This document shows, one piece after another, positions 18,167-26,280 of a stretch of 64,000 nt of DNA. The notes under the pieces were generated by a model. It had not been told where the DNA came from and made no database searches. It saw only the letters and a list, made by a program, of their open reading frames with translations. This DNA comes from Vreelandella zhuhanensis (lineage in GTDB: Bacteria > Pseudomonadota > Gammaproteobacteria > Pseudomonadales > Halomonadaceae). The stretch covers positions 186,001 to 250,000 of the forward strand of contig NZ_WTKP01000005.1 in assembly GCF_009793355.1 (NCBI RefSeq), given 5' to 3'. Positions within the stretch are counted from its first letter, which is position 1; every line of letters starts with the position of its first letter. A program made the position numbers and the translations under genes.

Positions 18167-21100
18167 TTGCGCCTGGGTCTTGCCGGACATATCGCCAACC
18201 GCTTACTGGATTCACCGCTGGTTCCGCTGTTCGTCGTGGCCTGTTTCCTACTGGGCGGCTATGCGCTTTTGGTTACTCCGCGGGAAGATCGTCCCGATAT
18301 TGATGTACCCACAGCCGTGGTGTTGCTTCCCTGGCCAGGCGCGGGGGTCGCGCGGGTCGATGAACAGCTGGCACGCCGAACGGCAGGCTGGGTACGTGAG
18401 ATCGCGTCGGTCGAAGAGGTGCGCAGCAGCAGCTCCAACCATGCAGCGCTGCTCTCGGTTGAGTTCGCCGCAGGCACACCCAAGGCGTCTGCTTTCTCCG
18501 AGCTGAATGAGATTTTCCAGGCCCGCGCCAGCCAGCTACCCGAAACCGCCGAACCTCCCAGCATTCAGGTCTTCGGCGAGAGTCGTCTGGTGGTGTTTCT
18601 GGCCACCCTCAGCAGTAAAACCCTGAGCCTTGCCGGGCTGGAAGACATTGCCACCGAACTCGCAGCAGAGCTCCAGACAATTCCCGGCGTAAGGGGCATC
18701 GAAAGCTTTGGGGGCGACCGCACTGCCATCGAGGTGCTGCCCAAGCCGACGGCGCTTGCCGCCCGAAACATTTCCCTGAGCCGGCTTGCCGAAGCGATTG
18801 CTGGGGCGAACCGACAACTTCCCGCAGGCCGGCTCGAAAGCGCCCCGGTCACCGACCTTGAGGTCGGCATGACGATCACCAGCCCCGAGCAACTTGGACG
18901 CTTACCGGTAGGCGAGGATGGCGGGGGGCCGGTATATCTGGAAGAAGTGGCTGACATCAAAATCGGCCGCATAGAGCAATATCAAGGGGTTCTGCATTGG
19001 CAAAGGGGCCAATCGGCACCCTTCCCTGCCGTCACGCTGGCGGTGACGACCCTTGAAGGCATGAACGTCAGCGATGTCACCCGGCAGGTACAGGCAAGGC
19101 TAACCGAATTCGCCAGCCACTCTCTGCCTGCGGAAGTACAGCTGACAGTCAGCCACGATGCAGGCATCGATGCCACCGAGCGGGTCTACAATGTGCTGGT
19201 GCAGCTATTGACCGGCACCTTGGTGGTGGTCGGCATTATCTGGCTGGGGCTCGGCTGGCGTGCGGCACTCATTATCGCCATCATGATGCCCGCCTCTCTC
19301 TCGATCGTGCCTTACCTGTACAACCGTTTCGACTTCACTCTCAACCCGGTGTCGATCGCGGCGATGATCCTGGCTATCGGTATTCTCTCGGACGATGCCG
19401 TGGTCATGCTTGAAAATGTGGCTCGCCACTTTCGAAGCGCCGGAGAAAAAAGCCGCGAGCTGACGGTAAAGGCCGTCAATGAAGTGGGCAACCCGACCAT
19501 CCTGGCGGACCTGCTGGTGGTGGCCACCCTGCTGCCGACCGCCTATATCACCGGCGAGATGGGCCAGTATGTGCGTGCGCTTCCCATTGGCGCCTCGGCG
19601 GCCGTGCTGTTTTCGCTGCTGGTCGCGCTCACCATCACCCCCTACTTCGGCTTTCGTTTGCTCAAAGTCGAGGGCAATAAAAGGGGGAAAGACCGCAAGC
19701 CCGAAGATAGAGACAAAAATCGAGACGAAGACCGGGACAAAAAAGAACAAGAGGAAGAAAGCGAAGCCCCCCTGGTAAGGCATTATCGTCGCCTGCTCTC
19801 GCCATTCTTTGCTCATCCCTCTCTGCGCTGGTTGTTTTACCTGGTGCTGGTCGTGCTTCTTCTGGCGAGCCTTTCACTCGTCGGCCTGCGTATCGTCCAG
19901 ATAGGACTCACCCCTCTGCTCGACCGCAACGTCTTTGCTGTGGATATCGAGCTGCCACCCGCCTCGACGCTGAACGAATCCTTGACCGTAGCCTCGGCGC
20001 TCAACAGGCAGCTGCGCGAGATCCCCGAAGTCAAGGCCGTGACTATTTATTCAGGTCTCTCGGCGCCGCTAATTTATCCGCCTGAAGCACTTTACTCGCC
20101 CGAGGAAAAGGCGCCCCGAGATCTCACGCTACATGTTGAGCTCGTCCAGGAAGACCAGCGAGACCGCCAGAGCTACCAAATCAGCCGGGAGATTGCCCGT
20201 AACCTCAGCACTTGGCTGGCACCTTATGGAGGGAAAGGCCACATAGTGCGCATTCCTTCCGGACCCAGCAGCGACCGTGCGATCACCGCTGAAATTTACG
20301 GGCCGGACCCCGCCGCACGCCAAGCAACGGCAGACCGCGTCGAGCAATGGCTTAGTGAGCAAAAAGGTGTGATTTCCACGCAACAGCAGCCTTTTCCCGC
20401 ACTTCCCTCACTCAATTTGGACGTTGACCCGGAGCGGGCTGCGACCTTCGGGGTCATTCCCGCCGCAGTGACCCGCACCCTGTATCTGGCGATTCAAGGG
20501 GAAACGTTGGCGAACTGGTCGGGAATGACCCATTCCAGAGACCCGGTCCCGGTGATACTGCGCCTTGCCAGGGCCGACCGGGAAAGTAAGCAGGCGCTGC
20601 GAAGCTTGTACGTCATCAGCGAAAACGACCGAGCGGTGCCTCTGGAATCGATTGTCGATTTCAACCATAGCGAGGGCGACCAGGCACGCTTTCGCCGAGG
20701 GCTCATGCCGGTCACTACCGTGTTTGCCGATCTGGACCGTTCAGTGGCCCAACCGCTCACCGTTCAGCTGGAAGCCTTGCGCGGCTTGGGAGAGCCGGAT
20801 ATCGATATCCGCTGGCTTGCTCCGCCCAACCAAGCCACGGAGCCGGTACTCTACTGGTCGGGGGAATGGGAGATGACACGGGATGTCTACCGCGACCTGG
20901 GCGTAGCCGGGCTGGTGGTGATGATCCTGATCTACGTCTTGCTGGCCGGCTGGTTCCGTTCCTATCGGCTGCCCGTATTGATCATGCTGCCGATTCCGCT
21001 GGTTTTTATCGGCGTTATCCCGGCGCACTGGGCCTGGGGAATCAATATAGCCGGTACCGGCATTCTGGGGGTGATCGCCTTGGGCGGCATCGTGACGCGC

Positions 21101-21385
21101 AATGCCATCCTGCTGGTGGATTTCATCGAAAAGCGCCTGGATGAAGGCATGGCGTTAAAGGAAGCGGTTATTCAGGCAGGCGCTCAACGTACCCGCCCTA
21201 TCATCTTGACCGCCGCCACCGTCATGTTCGGCAGTGGCGTTCTCATATTCGAACCGTCGCTCGAACCCTTGGGCCTCACCCTGGCCAGCGGGGTGCTCAT
21301 CTCCACCGTGCTGACCCTGGTACTGATTCCCCTGCTTTATTTCCATGTTTACAGCCGGGAGCCGGAGAGCGAAGGTGACGACTAA
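18167..21385 (+). CDS. RND efflux inner-membrane permease
   Basis: Proton-driven pump of the RND superfamily. The start is TTG at 18167, chosen because GGGGAGGAG ends 5 bases before it and because the adaptor stop overlaps this site; longer frames run into the adaptor. That gives 1072 residues beginning MRLGLAGHIANRLLDS. The proton-relay Asp pair is present in TM4 (AIGILSDDAVVMLENV). The late GGIVTRNAILLVDFIEKRLDEG motif is also present. After TM6 the cytoplasmic loop carries an unusually charged run of about 35 residues (RGKDRKPEDRDKNRDEDRDK and on). It probably exports amphiphilic compounds; the substrate cannot be read from sequence. Confidence 0.93.
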   Translation: MRLGLAGHIANRLLDSPLVPLFVVACFLLGGYALLVTPREDRPDIDVPTAVVLLPWPGAGVARVDEQLARRTAGWVREIASVEEVRSSSSNHAALLSVEFAAGTPKASAFSELNEIFQARASQLPETAEPPSIQVFGESRLVVFLATLSSKTLSLAGLEDIATELAAELQTIPGVRGIESFGGDRTAIEVLPKPTALAARNISLSRLAEAIAGANRQLPAGRLESAPVTDLEVGMTITSPEQLGRLPVGEDGGGPVYLEEVADIKIGRIEQYQGVLHWQRGQSAPFPAVTLAVTTLEGMNVSDVTRQVQARLTEFASHSLPAEVQLTVSHDAGIDATERVYNVLVQLLTGTLVVVGIIWLGLGWRAALIIAIMMPASLSIVPYLYNRFDFTLNPVSIAAMILAIGILSDDAVVMLENVARHFRSAGEKSRELTVKAVNEVGNPTILADLLVVATLLPTAYITGEMGQYVRALPIGASAAVLFSLLVALTITPYFGFRLLKVEGNKRGKDRKPEDRDKNRDEDRDKKEQEEESEAPLVRHYRRLLSPFFAHPSLRWLFYLVLVVLLLASLSLVGLRIVQIGLTPLLDRNVFAVDIELPPASTLNESLTVASALNRQLREIPEVKAVTIYSGLSAPLIYPPEALYSPEEKAPRDLTLHVELVQEDQRDRQSYQISREIARNLSTWLAPYGGKGHIVRIPSGPSSDRAITAEIYGPDPAARQATADRVEQWLSEQKGVISTQQQPFPALPSLNLDVDPERAATFGVIPAAVTRTLYLAIQGETLANWSGMTHSRDPVPVILRLARADRESKQALRSLYVISENDRAVPLESIVDFNHSEGDQARFRRGLMPVTTVFADLDRSVAQPLTVQLEALRGLGEPDIDIRWLAPPNQATEPVLYWSGEWEMTRDVYRDLGVAGLVVMILIYVLLAGWFRSYRLPVLIMLPIPLVFIGVIPAHWAWGINIAGTGILGVIALGGIVTRNAILLVDFIEKRLDEGMALKEAVIQAGAQRTRPIILTAATVMFGSGVLIFEPSLEPLGLTLASGVLISTVLTLVLIPLLYFHVYSREPESEGDD

Positions 21386-21406
21386 AGCTGAGTAAATAGA
21401 TTCACA

Positions 21407-21648
21407 GACAACCTGAAAAGACTTGTAAAACAGGTTATTAGCAGGCACGAACCGCCCAAGGTAACGCGGCTTGGCGGCGAGGCGTTCGTGATTATTAGTG
21501 CCGAGGATTGAAAAGAGAACAAGAAACGCTGCATGTGCTTCAGAACCGAGACTTCATGCAACAAATTACGGCCTCCCTCGATACTCACAACCGTGGCCAA
21601 GGACACAAACCTGACGATGAGCAGATGAATGAGATCACTGGCATTTGA
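21407..21648 (+). pseudogene. YefM/Phd-type antitoxin remnant, N-terminally truncated and frameshifted
   Basis: Frame 1 reads DNLKRLVKQVISRHEPPKVT and on to LGGEAFVIISAED before a TGA. One base later the homology continues in another frame, LKREQETLHVLQNRDFMQQI to HKPDDEQMNEITGI, then stop. Together this is the body of a YefM/Phd-family antitoxin (the E-P-x-x-V/I-T-R core and a LVLQN-type helix). The first ten or so residues are missing and a single-base frameshift lies near 21509. No function is expected. It directly follows the RND permease. Confidence 0.75.
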
Positions 21649-21763
21649 GAGCTACACTTGGGAAGCATATGAAAAGATGCGCGAGAAGGACAAAAAGCTG
21701 CATAATTTTTATCCCCTATTACGAGCTTCAAGGCTCACTCCTTGTAATATAACGCTTTTCTAA
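21629..21763 (+). pseudogene. YoeB/Txe-type toxin remnant (N-terminal fragment)
   Basis: Reads MRSLAFESYTWEAYEKMREK followed by DKKLHNF, the N-terminus of Txe/YoeB ribosome-dependent mRNA interferases (about 85 residues when whole). Homology stops after about 26 residues. The frame ends at a TAA at 21761 inside the adjacent attC site. The catalytic C-terminal part (RelE-type Arg/His/Tyr) is absent. Its start overlaps the antitoxin remnant's end, the normal arrangement. The truncation point abuts the integron cassette array, which suggests that cassette insertion or deletion destroyed it. Confidence 0.72.
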
Positions 21764-21838
21764 GCGGAAATTAGTGGTTAGCTATAATCACAAAGCGATG
21801 GCTAACTGTTAATTTTCCGCTCAAGTACCTTGTTAATG
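21747..21838 (-). repeat. attC recombination site of the dual-HEPN cassette
   Basis: Read on the minus strand: R'' CATTAAC, then L'' and a long imperfect palindrome (AGCGGAAAATTA pairs with TAATTTCCGCT leaving one extra A; GTTAGC pairs with GCTAAC), ending GCGTTATAT with R' GTTATAT. About 92 bases. The extrahelical A and paired R/L boxes are features of integron attC sites. The HEPN gene's TAA stop lies in the R'' box. Confidence 0.75.
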
Positions 21839-23287
21839 GGAAATCTCGACATTACTTTCAGGAATTCCTGTTTGAGAGGATATAAAACTGATTAATTCAT
21901 TAATACTATGAAACTCTGTATTATCAACTAAGTCTTGACGGTCTTCAACTTCTTCATCATTTTCGATTAGAACACGACCAACCCTTATTATACCTTCCAT
22001 AGTTTCTGGCATATTTTCATCTATATCAACAATTGCTCGTCTTTGTGAAAATTTTTCGTATATACGATGAACCTGCACCGTACATTCATGAACTAAAAAG
22101 GTATTTCTTTCGATTTCAGAATCTGCATAAATCTCTTCAGCATGCATCAATCTATTCCTGAAATCTTGTAAATACATTAATTTTTCTAGCAAGTTTCTCG
22201 GCAATATTGATGATTTTGTAAGTTCACGGTAAAGCGCGTGTCTTGGCACTGCATAATTACGCATAGTACCATCTGATAATGATCTTCTTTTTATATGCAT
22301 ATTTAAGTTTTTTGATAGTTTAAACACTAGAGAATCTAAGTATTTCCATGATCTAATAAACTCACCATACAATAAATTAATATTAGACATGACACTTTCT
22401 GCAACCACTTCTTTATCATCTGCGGGAACAGATATTTTATCGATATCTTTAATTGCTTTATCTAGACTTACATTTATCTCATCGACAATTTTTCGTATAT
22501 CTTCATAGTCACGCTTGTTAACAATTGCATTATGTGCAATTAAGCACCTTAAGTCATACAATTGCCTCCACCTTTTATCTAAAAAAGTATCGTCGCAATC
22601 AACAATTTCGGAGAAATAACGCTGCCAATTAGATTTCGGTATGAACTCTTTTATTTTTTCCAAATCAAGTTCTTCAAGTGAAACAGCTTCATCCAATTTA
22701 TCAAACAAGTTTTTAACATTGTGCACAGAATAAGGTTTAAATAGAAAATCAGCCAGATGAATGAAATCCACTTTATATACTGCATTTGATTGAGGTGCAT
22801 CTTTGCGCTTGCTTTTTTCAACCGCTTGTTTAAATGTTTCAGGAGATGAGTCCTTGAGCCAGCTAGTACCTATTTTTCTTAACATAAAATTAGTAATTAG
22901 CTTTCTCATCTTATTTTCAATTCGATGGATTAAAGGATATGACTCTTGGGAGTAATAACTTGAAACATCATCAATTAGTATTTCTGGCTTTCCTCCTGAC
23001 TTCTGGATAATTTGTTTGACATCTCTAATTAATTCAACGAACACATCTAGCTTCTCTGCTTCACATTGTGCATTTAGTGTTATTTGAAAAAAACGCTGAC
23101 CTTTGTTTTCTACTTCACCTGAAATCAAGTTATACCCTACATCAAAGTTCTTTTTATAAGTTAATTTATTATTACTTATCTTAATATCTGAATTTACTTG
23201 CAGCAATTTGTTAAATGTTGTTTTACCATCACAAAATGAGCCTGCATCATCCATCAATATAAGATATTCGACTTTAAATTCTTTCAA
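21833..23287 (-). CDS. dual HEPN-domain protein on an integron cassette (putative RNase-type defence protein)
   Basis: HEPN domains are all-alpha, dimerising folds, many of which are RNases using an R-x4-6-H motif. Numbered from TTG at 23293 (486 residues), this protein has two such motifs: R249-x4-H254 (DLRCLIAHN) and R379-x4-H384 (DFRNRLMHAE). Each sits in a separate helical domain. The region SYPLIHRIENKMRKLI near residue 118 resembles the opening helix of Swt1-type HEPN domains. Residues 1-110 form another domain that I do not recognise. The start is probably TTG at 23287, because TTAAGGA ends 7 bases before it. AT-rich, unlike its neighbours, and followed by attC: acquired. Function inferred as antiviral or abortive-infection type; not shown. 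Confidence 0.7.
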   Translation of the reverse strand: MKEFKVEYLILMDDAGSFCDGKTTFNKLLQVNSDIKISNNKLTYKKNFDVGYNLISGEVENKGQRFFQITLNAQCEAEKLDVFVELIRDVKQIIQKSGGKPEILIDDVSSYYSQESYPLIHRIENKMRKLITNFMLRKIGTSWLKDSSPETFKQAVEKSKRKDAPQSNAVYKVDFIHLADFLFKPYSVHNVKNLFDKLDEAVSLEELDLEKIKEFIPKSNWQRYFSEIVDCDDTFLDKRWRQLYDLRCLIAHNAIVNKRDYEDIRKIVDEINVSLDKAIKDIDKISVPADDKEVVAESVMSNINLLYGEFIRSWKYLDSLVFKLSKNLNMHIKRRSLSDGTMRNYAVPRHALYRELTKSSILPRNLLEKLMYLQDFRNRLMHAEEIYADSEIERNTFLVHECTVQVHRIYEKFSQRRAIVDIDENMPETMEGIIRVGRVLIENDEEVEDRQDLVDNTEFHSINELISFISSQTGIPESNVEISH

Positions 23288-23322
23288 TTTCAATCCTTAA
23301 ATTTGGCAAAATATATGATGCC

Positions 23323-23394
23323 TACTAACGCCCGCATTTGCGGCTGGTTTGAAGTGCAGCGAAAAACCAGTCCGGCAACATGCGCTTGTTAGGC
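23323..23394 (-). repeat. attC recombination site of the upstream cassette
   Basis: On the minus strand, 72 bases from R'' GCCTAAC through CAAGCGCATG...GGACTGGTTTTT...AAACCAGCC...GCAAATGCGGGC to R' GTTAGTA. GGCTGGTTT pairs with AAACCAGTC, GCGCATG pairs with CATTTGCG with mismatches. This closely matches the shape of attC sites in chromosomal integrons. It begins 6 bases after the stop of the 299-residue gene. Confidence 0.88.
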
Positions 23395-23400
23395 TTTCCC

Positions 23401-24300
23401 CTACACATAGCTCTGACTCAGTTCTAGCAAGTCTCTTATTTTTACGTCGATATATTTTAGAAACACAATCATTTCGTCGAGCTCAAGATTTTTCTGAGTC
23501 GTTGTGATGCTTGCCGGAGTGGCATGTAGCAGTTTGCTGCTAAACGTATAGATGAAATCATATTCCTCGGCAAGATCGACTTTCTCTGCCATTTGACGCC
23601 AATTCCAACGCTTAGGTATCAAGGTGCGTATATCTTTTGATATCGAAGTATCAAAGGTGATTTTTTCTTTTTCCAGCTCAGCTATGGATTGTTCAATTCC
23701 AGGCAGAACCTTTTTCTCCACCAAATGTGCTTGAAATCCGTAACCATTAGTTTTCGCCTGTTCGGCATATATAGAGAAGTGGCGAGCCGCCTTCCTGTCA
23801 ATTGACGCCGCTACAATCTTAGGGATCGCAATAGCTACCTCTTGCTTACGCTGCTCGTCTGAAATCAAGTCCAATTCCGTCATTTTCTCGCTTAGTAGCG
23901 ATGATTCTTCTTCTGCAAATTTACTTAGCAGACTAATTTCCCTGTCAATTTGGGCACGATAGTCTCTCCAATAGCGAAGTTGTGTTTCTATAAGCTGTTC
24001 GTAGTATACAAGTCCGTAGCGTGAATTAAGCTCAAATAGGCGCAGCCAAACACTTAGCTCGAATATATAGCGAGAGACGGAAATCACGCCAAGCGTTTCT
24101 ACAACATGAAAGTTATTTCCCGTGAATAACCGCAGCCTCACTAAACTATCCCCAAAGACTGAACAACACCAACAATCGTGGTTCCATTTATCAAACGAAT
24201 CTATTTTTTCGGGAGTTCTGAGAAGTTTGGCAGTCGCGTCTAGTCCTTCATGGTGCCCTTTTATTGTAGCCACCAGCTGACTAAGTTGGCCTTCGATCAT
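23401..24300 (-). CDS. hypothetical integron-cassette protein, possibly DUF5677-like
   Basis: I do not recognise this 299-residue protein with certainty. It is predicted almost wholly alpha-helical, with no signal peptide or membrane segment. Residues 115-150 and 200-220 look like coiled coil. Near the C-terminus it has EYDFIYTFSSKLLHATPAS (residues 246-264), resembling the Y-x-Y-x3-S-x3-H motif I associate with DUF5677 proteins, which are thought to be HEPN-like. GAAGGAG lies 5 bases before the ATG. It is the first of two minus-strand integron cassettes, immediately ahead of the dual-HEPN gene, so the pair may be read from one promoter upstream. Confidence 0.55.
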   Translation of the reverse strand: MIEGQLSQLVATIKGHHEGLDATAKLLRTPEKIDSFDKWNHDCWCCSVFGDSLVRLRLFTGNNFHVVETLGVISVSRYIFELSVWLRLFELNSRYGLVYYEQLIETQLRYWRDYRAQIDREISLLSKFAEEESSLLSEKMTELDLISDEQRKQEVAIAIPKIVAASIDRKAARHFSIYAEQAKTNGYGFQAHLVEKKVLPGIEQSIAELEKEKITFDTSISKDIRTLIPKRWNWRQMAEKVDLAEEYDFIYTFSSKLLHATPASITTTQKNLELDEMIVFLKYIDVKIRDLLELSQSYV

Positions 24301-24327
24301 TACAACTCCTTCGGAGGTTTCTTGAGT

Positions 24328-24399
24328 GCCTAACAGTGATTATATGCCCGACTGCATAATCTCAATAAACGTGCCGGCGCCTTTATTGATGTTATGCAG
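24328..24399 (-). repeat. attC- or attI-like junction upstream of the first cassette
   Basis: On the minus strand it ends with the crossover core GTTAGGC (24334-24328) just before the cassette gene. It starts with a long palindrome, CTGCATAA...CAATAAA / TTTATTG...TTATGCAG (24399-24352), with GCATAAC as a possible R'' box. The palindrome and the crossover core are separated by an extra 20 bases, so this is atypical; it could be a rearranged attC or part of an attI. Confidence 0.45.
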
Positions 24400-24962
24400 C
24401 CGCCTCAAAATAACCTAAATCATTGATTTAAATGTAATAAAATTCAAATTTTGCAGCATATTCAAAATTCGCGTGCTTGCTTTTTTGCCACTTCAATAAT
24501 GCTGCATATTAATGGCTTTGTTGGTATTTGTTGTTGGCCTGCGCCTATTGCCACACGAAGCCACGCCTCCTCTGCTGGCTTTGTGGTTTCAAACAAATCG
24601 CCGCCATACCAAATTGGGCAAGTGATAGTGAATTGGCGTTGTCTTGAGCGCTCGTTTTCAGGAAGCGGTGTCGCCAGCGGCGCGTAACGTCAGGCTATTA
24701 GGCTAAAACCACGCTACCGCCCCGGCCGGGCTGAGTGGGGTTGTGGCTCCCCCCTCCTGCGACAGTTCCCTTGTTTCGCCTGCTTTCCCTATGCCGCTTT
24801 TGTGTCGCTTAGGCATTTTATATTAGTTTTATCGTACTCAGTAATGTTAGGGCGTGTAAAGCCTTGTGACCGGGCACTTTAGTCTTGCAAAAAGAAGTGG
24901 TTAGGCGCTGGTCTTCGCGGGCCAATCCCTTTAGCCTGCTAATTCACTGTTAGGATACCGGC
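24400..24962. other. non-coding gap between the integron cassettes and the membrane protein gene
   Basis: No credible gene. A 78-codon plus-strand frame (24451-24687) has no recognisable features. GTTAGG or TTAGGC motifs recur at about 24698, 24808, 24846, 24900 and 24950, the last directly before the next gene's ribosome site. They may be relics of attC boxes, but I cannot fold any of them into a convincing site. No integrase (intI) coding sequence can be seen here. Confidence 0.4.
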
Positions 24963-26279
24963 ATGCAAGAGACGACCCCGAGGCAACAGTTGGCAGGCGT
25001 GCTGATCCTGCTTGGGCTTATCGCACAAATTATCGGCTTTACCGGCTTGGTGGCTACCGCGCATGCGGTGAGCTATTTGCTGTGGGCAGCGGTTGCGCTG
25101 CTGTGGCGCGATATCCCTAAGCGTTCGCGGATTCAGGCGGGGACGCTGATGGTCATTGGTACGCTATTGCTGCTGCTGGCGCGCTTTGTGTATGGCGCAA
25201 AGGTGAATTGGCCCGCCATGTTGCAGGGCAATACCTTTGTGGTGGCGATGCTGGTGGGCGTGAGTTTTATCGGCTTGATCGGCTCGCGGCGCGGCCATGA
25301 ACCGGCACCCGGCCAGAAGGTCACCGGGGCCGGTGGCATTCTGCGGACTTGGCTGGGGGTGCACTTTCTAGGCATCATTTTGAATCTTTCCACGGTTTTC
25401 ATGGTGGGCGATCGTTTGGCACGTCGTGAGCCATTGAAAATGCCGCAACTACTGGCCTTGAATCGCGGCCTTTCCAGCGCCGCCCTGTGGTCGCCGTTCT
25501 TTGCCTCGATGGGGGTGGTGATCACCCTGGCGCCGGAAATGCAGTATCCGCATATCCTGAGTATCGGCCTGCCCTTGGCACTGCTTTCCGGGTTGATTAC
25601 CACCTTCGAGATGAAGCAGCGCTTTGAACTGAACGATGTTGAGGGGTTTTCGCTGGCGCCCACCAGCCTGCTGATGCCCGCCGGCATGGCCGCGCTGGTG
25701 ATGGCGTTTCATTTCTGGATAACGCCGTCCCTTACCATCGTCAGTATTATCACTTTCCTGCTGCCCAGCGTCGCGGCGCTGGTCAATCTGCGTGATGGGC
25801 CGCTCTGGACCTTGCGGCGCATTCGCCAGCACACCACCACACGGCTACCGGCCATGCGCGGGGAAATCGCGCTGTTTCTGGCGGCAGGATTGTTAACGCT
25901 GGGGCTTTCCACCTTCGTCCGGGCTGTCGCCGGCAGTGAATGGACGCTGTTTGCGGTTTTCGGCACCCCACAGGCAATCTTCAGCTTTGCGGCCATCGTC
26001 GCGAGCGCACTGATCGGCTTGCACCCTATCATCGGCGTGTCTGTGCTGGCGTCCGTGCTGACGCTCGAGGCAGGCAGCCAAACGCTGTTTGCCTTCGTGG
26101 CGCTGGCGTCCTGGGCGGTCGGCACCAGCGTCGGACCGCTTTCGGGGATCAATCTATCACTACAGGGTAGATACGGGGTAAGTGGTTATCGGATGATGAC
26201 AAACAATGCCTACTACGCCCTGATGATGAGCGGGCTTTCGATTGTCGCCATCATCCTGATGGGCTGGTGGCAGGGATGA
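24963..26279 (+). CDS. polytopic inner-membrane protein of unknown function
   Basis: 438 residues with about twelve hydrophobic segments, beginning LAGVLILLGLIAQIIGFTGL and ending SGLSIVAIILMGWW. Short charged loops fall between them (RRGHEPAPGQK, RQHTTTRLPAMRG). Conserved-looking loops include VGDRLARREPLKMPQ, LNRGLSSAALWSPFFASMG and TSVGPLSGINLSLQ, the last two of a kind seen in ion or organic-acid transporters, but I cannot name a family. It converges, 1 base apart, with the ybeL-like gene. The ribosome site AGGA lies 7 bases from the ATG. Confidence 0.75.
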   Translation: MQETTPRQQLAGVLILLGLIAQIIGFTGLVATAHAVSYLLWAAVALLWRDIPKRSRIQAGTLMVIGTLLLLLARFVYGAKVNWPAMLQGNTFVVAMLVGVSFIGLIGSRRGHEPAPGQKVTGAGGILRTWLGVHFLGIILNLSTVFMVGDRLARREPLKMPQLLALNRGLSSAALWSPFFASMGVVITLAPEMQYPHILSIGLPLALLSGLITTFEMKQRFELNDVEGFSLAPTSLLMPAGMAALVMAFHFWITPSLTIVSIITFLLPSVAALVNLRDGPLWTLRRIRQHTTTRLPAMRGEIALFLAAGLLTLGLSTFVRAVAGSEWTLFAVFGTPQAIFSFAAIVASALIGLHPIIGVSVLASVLTLEAGSQTLFAFVALASWAVGTSVGPLSGINLSLQGRYGVSGYRMMTNNAYYALMMSGLSIVAIILMGWWQG

Positions 26280-26280
26280 C

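Noticed and set aside
24451..24687. 78-codon plus-strand frame as a small gene
   Set aside because: No ribosome site, no conserved motif, and Cys/Ser-rich composition typical of non-coding sequence.
24400..24962. Integron integrase gene next to the cassettes
   Set aside because: No reading frame of suitable length or tyrosine-recombinase motifs in any frame; the longest frame here is 78 codons and unrelated.
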